Part shown: positions 38,816-51,963 of the stretch, piece by piece | Layout: every line of letters starts with the position of its first letter | How positions within the stretch are numbered: position 1 is the first letter of the stretch | Origin: Karalla daura | Taxonomy: Eukaryota > Chordata > Actinopteri > Chaetodontiformes > Leiognathidae | Direction: 5' to 3' | DNA length: 64,000 bases | NCBI GenBank assembly: GCA_029224185.1 | Contig: CM055191.1 | Location: forward strand, 12,048,088 to 12,112,087 | Program-made: the position numbers and the translations under genes | Notes under the pieces: model-generated | What the model was told of the DNA's origin: nothing | The model's input: only the letters and a program-made list of their open reading frames with translations | Databases searched by the model: none

Positions 38816-40026
38816 CCACCCTCCCCGCCATCACCTCATAAAGTGTGCTCCCGTAGACACTGCGTGCAGCATGGCAATTACCCATCATGCTCGCTGCTTT
38901 CTCACGCTCTGCCACGTCGTGGCCGAGACTTAATACAGGTTAGTTAATGCATTTACTGCACAGAGGGTAAAAGCGCGTGTGTGTGTGTGTGTGGAGGAGG
39001 ATGCGAGACGCTGGGTGGGAGATGGTACGTTAGATGGCACTTACTGTAAAGGTGTGTGTGTGAGGGCGAGTGTGTGTGCGTGTCGGGCACATGTGCCATG
39101 TCATGGGAAGTGATTTTCCGTGAGAGAGAGTTTTTACAGGGGCTTTGCCAAAATAAACCTCAAACATCTCTCGACATCTTTAATTTACTATGATTACACA
39201 GTCAGAAATGCACATGCGCATGCACACACATACCCGCCATCTGTAAATACTAATATCAAACATATGCGGAAATAGCCGGGATGCCGAAGGGACGCGGCCT
39301 GAAAGCAGGTCATGTCATAGGTGTGCGTCCGCTCGCACACGAGGTCCCGCACACACTGACTCAGTGCTCCTTCCAAACTTTCCTTTTACTGAACTTCACT
39401 TTAGTTTCTGCATTTTTGGAGTCAATACCAAAACCCCCAGCTGGCCAGCTAAAAAAAAAAAAAAAGAAAAAAGAATAGATTGATGAATAATCTTAGTGGC
39501 AGGGAAGAAAAAAAAAGCCTAATTTGGCCAAACAGTGACATGGGGGACACAAGTCGATAGCTGAATCTATGTGAGAGACATTCATATCGCCAAGAGCGGG
39601 CAATTAGAGTTTCATGAGGATCGGGGTGTTTTGGAAACACCTACAGTGCGCCCAAATTTGGCTAAAAAGGCTCTTGCGACGCGGTGTCTGACCTCAAACA
39701 AAGGAGGGTGTAAAAACAACACCGGGTCCCGTCGAGCGGTGTGGAGTGCTCTCATTTAGCCATTCACGCGCGTTCCTCGGGGAGCGCTCCACTTGCTAAT
39801 ATGAAGACAATAACTCAGGGCCCACTATTGATCACGGGCTGAGGGCCGGGCCAAGTGATTGTGCATCTGTATGAGTATCGATTCATGCTGATGCTGACAT
39901 TATTTAGTCTTTATTCATATTCGGCCTCATAAAAACCACGGCGAGGTTCACAAAGAATCCGAGCACTCCCGTGAAACCTTTCAGCGACACGACAGGAGTG
40001 CCGCACACGGACACACTCCAGCCTCC

Positions 40027-40068
<42 letters not shown>

Positions 40069-40361
40069 GACGATTCAGACACGCAGGCAGCAAAACGGGG
40101 AGTCGGAGTGTGTTTGTGTGTATGTTTGTTGGGCTGTCTGTCACCGCAACGCTGTCTGCTCTAGGTAGAGGACATGGCTGAGGCATGCTGGGTAAACAGT
40201 GGGGTACAGATCCTGAGCCTTTGGCCTTTATTTCAATTCATGACGGTCGCACATACACACATATATAAACACTCACTTTTTTTGACACAATATACACATT
40301 TATAACACTTGCCAACATGGGGCTATTACAGGTGCCCACTCTACGTGTTTCCAGGTGTGCT

Positions 40362-40392
<31 letters not shown>

Positions 40393-40804
40393 CTATATCT
40401 CAGATAGGAGACTGAGGCTGCGGGGATCTGTCCCAGGGTTTTGACTGACAGGTAAAGAGGTGGGAGGAAGGATAATATCGGCCCACAGGGATGCCCGATC
40501 TGTAAAGCCCTATTTCTGGGGGACTTCCTGGTTCCCCGAGGACCAATGAGCTGGCTCCCTCAGCTGGGGGCCGAGCCCATGGGCACAGCGGGGCCAATCA
40601 GCGGGGGGGGCAGAGGCTGAGTGACACGGAGATGGGCTAATTTACATCATTACCACAATGCATCGTGACAAATGAGCCCCCGGGGTGTGAGCCAATCACC
40701 TGGGAGAGTAATGCAATTAGGCGGGACCACAGCTGTCAATCTCACAGCCACGGGGGTCAGGTAGTGACGCCTGTGGCTAAAACACCCCTGCCTGCTGCCT
40801 GTCC

Positions 40805-40892
<88 letters not shown>

Positions 40893-43800
40893 AACAGTCG
40901 AGAACAGTAAGAAAAGTAAGAGAACAAACAGATTGCTGGTGCAGATGTGAAGAGTAGCGTGTGTGTGTGTGTGCGTCTGTGTGTGCTGGGTAGAGGGGCA
41001 ACAGAGGCAGCTTCTCAGTCTCCTCCAGAGGTTGGAGGCGTGATGTGTGCTGCGACTCCTTGAGGGACTCAGAGATTGACTTGAGTCCTCCGAGGACGGA
41101 CGCCTGAGCCTAAGTGTGTGTGTGTGCGTGTGTGTGCGCGTGCATCCACACACATCTGTTTGTGTGTTTGCATGTGTACCTTTGCCCATGTGTTTTCGCC
41201 CACCGGGGCACAGTGTTTGTTTACACTCCGAGCCCAAGCTCCATGTGAGAGACTATGACAACAAACGGTGGACGAGGGCTGAGCCATAGGGGAGCTAAAA
41301 ACTGGTGCAGAGTAGCCCCACGTTTGACTGGCGTCTAGGCAAACGCTGCTGGTAATGAGGCTTATCTTAGTCTCATTAGGTGTAGTGATATCATAACCGA
41401 GCATGCCACTGTGCAGATAGGGTTCTGCCCAGCACGTTGTTAATGTGTGTGTGTGTGCGTGTGTGTGTGGGCTACTCGATGTTACTGTGACTGGCAGACT
41501 GTCAGGCGGTGCTAGAGATTAATCAGAGGGATTAATAACACCTCAGCCTGCCTCAAAACCACCGAGTCACGCACCCCTTCGTGGCTTTATCACCAAAGTG
41601 TGAGAAAAATCGAACTGTTTTGTAATGTAGCACCCTGGAAAAGAAGCGCACAACTTCCGCCAATCTGAGTGGATACGATCCCTGTCACCGTGGATGTGTG
41701 GCTCGGGCAGGGCGAGAGAAGCTGTGTGTTTTGTGTCATCCCATTATATCACTAATGAGCCACCCTCAGGAGGGAGGCGGGGGGAGAGACGGCGAGGCGG
41801 ACAGAAAGAGACAGACGAAGAAAAAGAGGAAGAGAGGAGGAGGAGAGAGAAGGGGGAGGGGGGGGGGATCAGCTTGGGGACTTTTTCCTCCTCTCCCCTC
41901 CGTATCCTTTTTCCAACACCTCTGAGTCTAATTGGACTAAAACTGTGATCTAATTAAATGTCCAATTAAAGTGCAGAGAGCAATGTGCCCACCGGCGAAT
42001 CAGAGTACAGGGACATAATCAGCTGGAAAAACAAACAAAAAAATCAATGGGCGCAATGCGAAATGGAAGAGGATGGCGCAAACAGAAAAGGGAGGAGAAG
42101 GGGAAATAGTGAGAGGATGGATAGATTAAATCAGAGCAGGGTGGGTGTGTGCCACATCTAGTGTAATAGGGCACAATGAGCACTGTGTAACTCAAATGAA
42201 GTGGTACACAGGCTGATGTCAAAATGCTGGACACTGTCTGAAATAAATAAATAGAACAGAACGTGATAATTTAGAGTTTTGTGATTATTTTATGCAACAT
42301 CCAAATTACAAATTGACCATAAATTGGAATCAAGGTTGGTTTGCCAATCTACAATGAACAATCATAGCAATGCCAGTATACGATAATGAAGGCCTCTCAT
42401 AAATTGAAACTCTATTTGGAGGCCTCCCATTTCTTTCCATTTCTTCTTCATCACTGTTTTAGAAATATGCTTCAGACTGAACGAGTTCCCAACACAGTTT
42501 ATAACAGCTAGTTGGTAATATTACACGGAGTAGAGCGAGACAGTAGATCAAGGAATAGTGTTGTTCCCTTGCAGTGAGAGGGTCCCAGGTTTCAATATGA
42601 ATGTGCATGTTCGTCTTGTGTTTTTTTCCCCGTGAACTCTGGCTTGATGTATGGTTTCTATACAGTAACACTATTTAAACCCCAGCGTTGGTTACACACC
42701 AGGGTTAAGCTTGTTGTTTGTGGTTACACAAATCTCTACTGGTTTTCAAAGAGTGGGATTTCTGACAGATGTCTAAATCTGTCACAAATATGTCCTTAAC
42801 AAGCAGAAACCCTGAATTCTGCATTCATTAATGAACCTTTATGGAATATCTTATGAGAACCGTAGCTCATGGCTCCATTTTTGTTGTATCACAGCAGGTA
42901 TTTGGAAGATATTTGATATTACAGTATATACCATATTAACATTATTAATGCCTAATTCATCTTCTTATCAGTATCATCAGTTGCTATTCAATATTATTTG
43001 CTGCTTGCAGAACTGAACAATGTATCTGCCATCAAAATTCCATTGTTTTATTTCAGAATTTCAATTTTATATTATTGCTTTATTTATTACTTGTGATGGA
43101 CATGTTTAGAGTGTACAATACATCTAAAATTTGATTTTTGGAACAGGTAAAAATACACCTGTGTTTTATATGTTAATCATAATAATATAATATTATTAGT
43201 GCGACTACAACTCCCCACTAGTGCTAATAGTGAGGGAACACAGTGCAGATGAATCAACAAGTGATTTTTCTACCTTTACTTAACAGGACTTTGAGGACAT
43301 TGCATTGCACAATTCGGATTATTTTTGTGTTTCCTCAGCATTAACAATTTAAGAGGGACCCTGAGCTCATCTTTCTCACCACCACTGATTATCAGATAAG
43401 GAGAGAGAGAGAGAGTGAGTGAGAGAGAGAAATCTTCCTCTGACTCCATCTGTGAGTCGCTCACACACTGTGAACCCCCTATGGACAGCTTTAGCCCATA
43501 AAATATTTATGCTGGGATTCAATTCAACATTCCACCTTAATCTCCTTAACAATTAGGCTGTTACAGTACACACAATTAGGGTTTGTTACACACAGTCTCA
43601 AAGGTCCTGCCTCCAGAGGGAGAATTACAGGACAGCCATCCAAGTAAGACACCAAAAAATTACAGACAACTACATTAAAATGAAACTCATCTGGTTAGAT
43701 AAAGCTAAGGTGAATCTGGAAAGCTGCTCTCTATGTTGGATTCTTACCATCACTGCGTAGAGGGGGACACTTCAGCAGATGTTTCTCAGTTCAGAGCATC

Positions 43801-44710
43801 CTTGTTGGGCGTGGATGCACGTCCAGGTCCCCCACCTGGCCTGATCCTGGCCCCTGCAGGGACAGAGAAAGAGGATCACTCTCATACTGAGACCAGCCCA
43901 CCTGTTCACTGCGATCACTGCCAGCATAACACTGCTCCTGTACTGATTACAGCCGGAGGGAGGATGTCTCAGAGTGACACATTATCTATTAATCAATCTC
44001 TATCAATCCAAGTCGTCTTCTGTGATGGAGGGCAGCAGCTTTTGTTTACGCCGTGGTGTTAGGCTTCCAGTTTAACAAAGGTTTTGCAGTATTTCTGGGT
44101 AGAATATCAGTGCATTTGTGCATTTCCAAACGTGTCGTGTTTTGCACTACGAGGCGTATATGCTGAAAACATGGCACAATCTGGGGTAGGGTTATTGCAA
44201 AAAAGTGAGGCATAATGATGCAACTCGCCCCTGTTGAGGAGAAATCAGTTATTCATAAACGTACTGAAGAATCAGAATACGTGACAGTGGGGGAAAACGC
44301 AATAAAAAGTCAATGCTATAACATTTTCATAGAGTGTTCTTTACACTTATCAGTCGCATGTGTTGTATTTACCGTTTCCTTTTCTTCCAGACGAAAACCT
44401 CAGGAAAGTTTTCTTCCAAGCAGTCTCGGTCTGGGGATGAAAACACTACAACTCCCGTTACTTGGATGAAGCACTACACCGCCATGATTGAAGTTTTCTC
44501 TGCCATCTAAGACGGCTGTTTGGGGACTGTAAAGACTACATTACCCACAAAGCACCGCAACACCAAGGAAGCGTCGCTCACGTTTCCGTGGTCACCGTGA
44601 GATCTGTTCGCCGTCGGCTTCCTGCCGCAGAGAGCATAGCGGCGTCGAGACGGACTGGGAAGACTAAACACCACATCCACCACCTGCACCTCCAATAACT
44701 ATACTGTACA
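37714..44710. promoter_or_regulatory. Divergent interval between invs and erp44
   Basis: I find no coding exon that fits a gene. In human the two genes are divergent neighbours, so this 7 kb should hold the invs 5' exon(s) and both promoters, most likely close to 44.5-44.7 kb (inference). Contents seen: (CA/GT)n runs at about 38179-38207, 38790-38811, 40029-40065, 40366-40390 and 40809-40887, a poly-A run at 39451-39464, and a purine-rich stretch at 41790-41870. The part 42.2-43.6 kb is AT-rich and unassigned. Confidence 0.5.
40809..40887. repeat. (CA)n microsatellite, about 79 bp
   Basis: A pure CA run in the invs-erp44 interval. It generates spurious His/Thr and Cys/Val open frames on both strands. 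Confidence 0.95.
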
Positions 44711-47700
44711 ATGAAACTGTTAGCAATATCTCCCTCTCTCGATTTCCGCTTCGTCACGGTTCTACTGCTGGTAAGCAGCTGTATATCTGCCCGTTTTGGA
44801 GGACGCACTAGCAGCTTTTTAGCCACAGGCTAGCGTTAGCTCCATAGCGATACTGCTACTACTGCACAGTTAGCTGCCGGCTAAACGCTGCCATGGGCTC
44901 TAAAAGTGGCCGATGTGACTTTAGCTGGAGTGCTTGAGTTATCTCCATCTGTAGGTGTGTTATAAAGGCCTCTAGGTAGGGTTTTGACTAACGTGATCCG
45001 TAACTAATCAAGTTAACCGGCTGCAATGTCAACTTAGCCGGCAGTGGTAGCTGTTATTTTTCAACTAACTGAGCATCAATAATCATGATTGTATATATTC
45101 GGAAGCACATTCTACACCCCAGAACTTTCAATGAGATGAAGTCTGATTGTTGATAACTTTGCTGAGAAGTGTAACACCCAGTTAGCATCCGATGCTACCT
45201 CCTGTGGACAGCATTGAGCGGATCGTAAATCACAAGCGAGGCCAGTTTGCACGTTTTGTTGGGAATGAATGGGGTTTATATTCTGCATTTTTATCTATAT
45301 GGATGCTTGGATATTTTGTGGTACTACTGACGAGTCGGTGTGTGTTTCGGAGAGATGCTCCCCGGTTGGTGAATTCCTCTGTTGTGGCTCATTCTCATTG
45401 GCTGACAACCCGGAACTTCCACATTCGCTCCGCAGTAGTTCCTGCAGGGGCAGAGTTGGGGCCTGAAGTGAACACCTCAAACTTCTCTCAGAGCTACAGA
45501 GAAGTGTTTCTACAGGCCCCAGTGGAGCAGTGGATACGTCTCACATCGGTCTGCAGCTCTGTCATCCGTTATGATTAAAAAGAACGGTTTAATTATATAA
45601 ACTTTGAACTAATTCTAAGTGAATTAGAAAAGCATGGGAAGTCTTGAATGTAATTGTTCACAGCTTTGTATTTGCATGGCAAATAGTATTTATGCAAGAA
45701 GACTGTTGTGTAACCAGCTCTAAGACAATGGTTAACATGGTGGAAGCAACTATGGTGCAGTGTGAGCAGGTTATACTATCCAATGGTAATAGCAGCGAAA
45801 GTGAAGGATGGCTCCCAGTATACAGTGCTGTCGATTGTGCTGCTCAGAGACCTGTTTTGCATATTTTCCTTGTCCAGTCAATGTAATCGGCAAATGTTCC
45901 CTGAAGTTAGAAGTTCCGTACAAGCTCACATTTCTTCATTTGCAATTCCCCAACGGTGGAACAAGGTGCCATCACCACCAAAGCGTAGGCCTCTCGGTCT
46001 GTGGCCATCTCCAAGATGCTCTTCAAGACCCGACTCTTCCCAAAGCATTTCTTCTCCCAAGTTTCCCCCCACCTGACGCTGCTCTTATTCTTACTTCTCC
46101 TGCTGTTAACTCATCTTAACTGGGTCATAAACTCTGCGCTAGTTTAAGTAAGTTTTAGGTTTTGGTTGTGTTTTAGCTGAATGTTTTTTCTCCTCTTTTT
46201 GGATAAAACCGATCTTTTCAACATCTTAATGCCGTTTTTAGTTTCCCTGAGATGATAAGGAAGCAATATTTGTGCATGTCACTGCCTCGAGGGGTGTGGA
46301 ATATCATCTATCCTGTTTGAGGAGGATCTTGAGTCAGCGTACATCACAAAGATAAACAGATCCCGCAGGGCGTGTTCTCAAAATGCTGTAATTTCACTTC
46401 AGAGAGGTTCTGACTGCAGAATGTGGCAGGCAGCGGTACAGGCAACAACGGTCACTGTCTCCTCTGTCTGGACGGGATGTCAGCATTGTTTAACCACAGT
46501 CTCTCTAATCACAGACCTCACTCGCCCTCTTTTTCTTTGCATCCCTGTGTTTTCAGTTTTGGCAGTCGAGTCCATGCGTTAGTCTTCCTCCCGTTTCCCC
46601 CTCATGGATCGCCATTTAAGTCCTTACTTTACGTCCTCCTCATATGGAATTCCTTTGCAGGCTTCCAAGCTCAGAAGTCCCCAGTTGGTTTGTTATAATT
46701 ACCGCCTCATTCTTTTTTTAAGTGGCACCAGGAAGTTACACAACAGAGAAATTGATGGCTGCAAGAGAGTTCAGTTTCTTAGCATAGAAAGTAGTTTCCC
46801 AGGCAACGGCTGATGTTACGCCACTGCTGCAGTGCTTCTCTGTCCACCGTACAGGTGATTTTGGCGAGAACGTACGGGGAATGCAATGTGTTTGCAGCGG
46901 GTTCTGTCGACATGATGGGGAATAATCGGCTCTCTGAGAACTCCTTGGCAGGCGCACCTTTCCAAGGTGGACTTTGGAGTCTCCTCCCATGATGCTGGCA
47001 GTCCCGGGAACGAGAGAGAGAGAGAGAGAGAGAGATTACACCTCTCAGGTTTCCCCAACATGCTGGGTGTCCCGCCCGAGAACTTGGAGAAAGTTCCAGT
47101 GAAACGTGTCATTTTTGTCAAACAGTCCGCAGTGTAAACATCGCCGCTAACATTTTAAAAATGCAAATGGTTGAAAGATGAAAGGTGGACCGTTCTCTGT
47201 GCTGAGGCAGAGCGTTTGTACGATGAGCTGTACTTTGATCACCAGTGGTCATGAGTTGCGGATAGTGACAGGAAGAATGGGAGACTGAGCACAGTTGGGC
47301 TGGGCTCAGACATTTGAGAGGGGCTAAAAGTAGAGCTGCTGCTCTTTTGACTGGCAACAGAAAATTAGGCGAGTTGTACTTAACTCTGAAACTTTTCTGA
47401 TGTGTTCAGTCTTTAAATATCCTGGCTGACATTGTGCTAATGAGCTCTCTAGTTTATACAGTGTTCTTAGGCCTGAATTTTCCATCTGATAATGGGGGAA
47501 GTCCTTTCTTCCCCATGGAACATTATTGGAATCTGCCACCCCCTCCTCTGCATATCGTAGATGTCTAGACGGTGTGTGTGTGTGTTTTTATTCCTTTCCA
47601 ACGGTGTGTGGTGTCTGTTCGCCTGTGTCTGCAGGTGATGGGCCTCTCTTCACCCGGACAAGCAGAAATCACAAGTCTGGATTCAGCCAACATCGATGAA

Positions 47701-50700
47701 GTCCTAAGTAAGTCATCACACTGAGCTCTTCAGAAGTGTTTGTGTGGGAATAACTTGACATTATGGAAGAAACACTTATTGCCTTTCTTGCTGGGAGTTG
47801 CATGAGAGGATCAATACTACTCTTGTGTGTTTGTCTTTTGGATTATGCTTAAAGTCAGCAGAGCAAACAAGTATATTTCCGTAAAATGTCAGACCTTTCA
47901 TATGCATCCAGATCTATGTATTCCACTGTTTCTCTCCTCAGGTGACGTTAAGAGATATTCATTTTTTCACCCCTGCGACAAATCAAGAAACCACACGCTA
48001 GATTCCAATTCAGAACCATTTATAGCCCCAGTTCATAACAGCGTTGACTCTTAAGACACCTAACGGAAAAAAAACAAACAGCCCAACAAATCCCATATAT
48101 GAGCAAGCTTTAAGTGGCCGTCTGCCTCGACTGACTGGGTTAGAGAGAGCAGGAGAGAGAGAAACGTAGAGGGAGGGGATGATGGAAGAATCTACCCAGC
48201 AGTGTTTGATGTATTGAAGACAGTAGTAGTAGTATTAGTAGTAGTAGTAGTGAATGTGAGGACGAGAGCTCATTGTGAAAAGAGGACCAGACCCAGACCC
48301 AGACCCAGACCTAGACCTAGACCGAGACCTAGACCTATAGTATAGCATCAGAACCCAGTCTAACAAGAAGGGTCAAGAAGGGTTTTAAGCTGACTCTTAG
48401 ACATAGTAGATGGTTCCACAGGAGGGATAGATAAAGTCTCTGGCTCCATTAGGTGAAACAGATCAGAGATTAGTTGTATGTGCGGTCAATTTTTCCTCAT
48501 TCGGTGCCACTGAGCCCCGAAGTGGAGAGGCAAAGTGTAGCAGCTCTGGACTCCTACCGACACCCGTTGTATCTTGGTACTGACCACACCCACTGCCCAC
48601 CCATTCCTGAAGCTCTCATCCACCATTCAGCAGACACGTTTACAGAAACGTCGGGACGATAAGGGACGGAAGTTATTCATTTTCTGCTCCAGGTCCTGTG
48701 TGCGTGGCAGTGGCTGACCCCTGGCTTACCTTGGGCAGCACCGGCGTATTTGTCCACGGGTCGCTGCTTATAAACATTTGTCACTGAGGGGGCTTCGTCT
48801 GCGCCTTTTCTGCTTGTGTGTTCTCTCAGTGCCAGAGCTTTAAAACTGATTAGCCTGTTTTTAATTAATGTCCTCGGTGCACGTTCATGACTAATGTACA
48901 GAAGCTTACATTCATGTCTGCGCCTGTGTGTTTCCTTGCAGATAATGCTGGGGTGGCATTAGTGAATTTTTACGCAGACTGGTAAGTCTCTGGCAGTCGC
49001 TGGACGCCCGTACAACGAGTGGAGGATGTTTCAATTGAATTATGCCAGCGATGCAGATGTTTCCTATGAATGCCACATGGTGCAATAAGCTTAATTAGAT
49101 TGCCGTCCTCCGCACTGGAGACGCAGCTGACTTGTTTCAAAGGATTTGTTTTTTTACATGGTGCGTCTGATTTGATCTCATCTGTCCGGGCCGTCTAACG
49201 AGTGGACGGACCGACCGTTCCGACCTGCTCACCGATGTGATCTCGCTGCGACCCACAGGTGCAGGTTCAGTCAGATGCTCCATCCGATTTTTGAGGAGGC
49301 GTCCAACCTGGTGAGGGAGGAGTTCCCCAACACCAAGCAGGTGGTGTTTGCCCGGGTCGACTGTGACCAGCACTGTGAGTATGACCTTCCGTTTACGCGA
49401 GCTTTCCAGGGCCTGTGAACATGGCCGAGGAGAGTATGCTTTAACTCTGAATATGAAAGCGATCTAATAGAAACTAAACCTGCCCGGGCTGTATTTAAGG
49501 CACACGACTGGTTGCGTAACTTGTGTTTTCATTGGCTATTTGTTGTATGCCATGACTTGGATATATGAAACCTATACAATTATCAATGTTTGGATATGTA
49601 ATAATTGATTTGTAATAGTTCATATGTAATCCCTATAATCCATAATTTTTCATGTTTCACTAAAAGTCTAAATGAGACTGCTCAAAATAAACTAAACTCG
49701 TAAAATCGTATTTATTTGCTCAGGCACTCTATTGTAAGATGCACAGTCGTGTGTGTATTTTATATGTTTTACGTGATGACCTTGCTTTACTTTAAATGAC
49801 AACTGTTACTTTTCCCATTTGCTATTGTTGAGCCGGCTCCTCTCTCGTCCAGAGTTGTGCTGAATATAAATACTGCTGGCATTAGATTAAAGCCGCAGCC
49901 TCAGAAACAGTGAATAAACCGTGTCTATCTGGACCGCCTTGAGTTGTAGCTGAACGCCCCTTGATGCACCGTGTCAGCCACAAGCATGAATTTCATCACG
50001 ATAAATCGAGATGTACTTAAAATGTCCAAATTTACTTAAGTACACGCTATATAACTTTGGCCACTCGATCAGATATTTTCCTGGCCTTGTACGCAGCCTG
50101 TCAAGCACATCTCTTCGTAGCGTAAACAAATCTGACACGTTAAAATGCACGCCACGAAAGCACGGCGCACATAAAGGCAGTAAAAGCAGTGCGTCGCTCA
50201 GCCTAATGCACCCAACGGGTTGATCTGTAGATGAGGAGTTCAGCTCTTTTACGGCCCGTTTTGCCAGTCCGGCCGCGCAGACCTGAGGGGATACGAGCCA
50301 CGTCCCAGAGGAAAGCAGCACAGGGCCAGTTTCCTGGCTGGGAATCTGCACTGTGTCCCTGCCGTGGCCTGCGCTGCCTTCCTGACTCTCTGCACAGCAA
50401 AACACTGAAAAACAGCGAAAAGAAAACACACAGGCCGTGCCTCAAGCCTCGTACTGCTGCGCCACTCCACATAGGGCACAATATACTCGGTGCATGTTGA
50501 GCTACGCTCACAACTCCACTTTGGTGTCTCAACGTAAATCTGTCCTTGACCCAGTTTACGCACAGAGAGTAAAATAGGATATTCCTCAGCACTCTGTATA
50601 GAGAGAGGCGACATGCCTCGTTTCAGCAGGTTACTGTGGATCCTCTTCCAGCTCCTTCCAACCACCTATTTTAAAATATTCGGCTACTGCAACTCATTTA

Positions 50701-51918
50701 GAATGACAATCACCTCATCGTCTTCCTTCTATTTATTCAACCTCTGTCTTGGATGTCTTTGTTCTGTTCTGGTGTGTGAACGCACATGTCGGTTGGATTG
50801 TGGAAGTCTGGTAGTAGTCGGACGTTTATACGCGTGTTAGTAGTCCAGTTATACAGATGGATTGAGACTATCATTAGTGGAAACATACCGGGTGTGCTTT
50901 TGTAGTGCTGATCAAGTGCATGGTCTATATTATAAAGTGTTCAATAAATAAAATTAACAAATTAAACTGAGCTTTCATGAAAATGATAATAATAATATTG
51001 TGTTTGGGGGCGAGGGAGCTGGGGGCAAAACCATCATAAACAGACATTCAATTAAAATTAGAAATAAGAAGAGACTGGAAAACAAGAGAAAATGTCATGA
51101 AATAGATCAACTACAGGAAGCTATACTGGTTACAGTGCCATGTTTACCAATGCTGACCACTGTATAGAATTCTCTCTGTCGGGAGGAAGGAGTGAATGAG
51201 CTGGTGATATCGGGCAGATTATTGGAGGTGTTGTGGTGGTAGGCAGAGATATTCCCAGACGAGGTCACTTATCAGTCTTATTCATTCTGGACATCTTCCC
51301 CCCTCGCTCAGTTTATCAGTTGTGTGTGATGCTACCGGGCAGGCAAAATGAAAATGAAACACTCTTTTGGAAACATTTTTTTTTACCTAAGTAGAGCATG
51401 CAAAATGTTAATGTTCTAAATGGTTCCGATGTGCTTTGAAATGGCGAATGCTAAATGTTCTGGTTCCAGTGTAGAGTCTATCTAGCCTCCGTAACTACTA
51501 TACAGGTTGAGTCACATCCCCCCCCCATCCACTCCCATTCACACACTGGTGGCTGAGGCTTCCTAACAAACCAGTAGCTTTGAACCATTCACACCCAGCC
51601 ACACTCTGCTGGCAGGACCTGGAGGCACTTTGGGCTCAGCCTCTTGTCTAGGGACGCTCCGAGGCGGGGATCGAACCGCTGACCTTCCTGTCTGCTCACG
51701 GCCGCCTGTCCCCCGAGCCTCAGTCGTCTCCCGAATGGAAAATGTGTTTTTGTTTTGGTGATAAGCGCTAGACAGGATGCCACTTGGATATCTGCAGTAA
51801 TTACCACTTAGTAATGGTATTTGGATTTGGGGTGGTAATTTTTTTTTTTACGACGTGTTAACTGCTTAAATTGCTGCAACACCCTGAATCTATATAGAGA
51901 AAACAAACAAGGCACATT

Positions 51919-51963
<45 letters not shown>

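Noticed and set aside
45192..45578. A 128-residue plus-strand frame in erp44 intron 1
   Set aside because: No recognisable family, no splice or regulatory context, and it lies inside an intron.
51660..51700. tRNA gene suggested by GGGGATCGAACC
   Set aside because: No A box at the right distance and no cloverleaf; it belongs to a common interspersed fish repeat.
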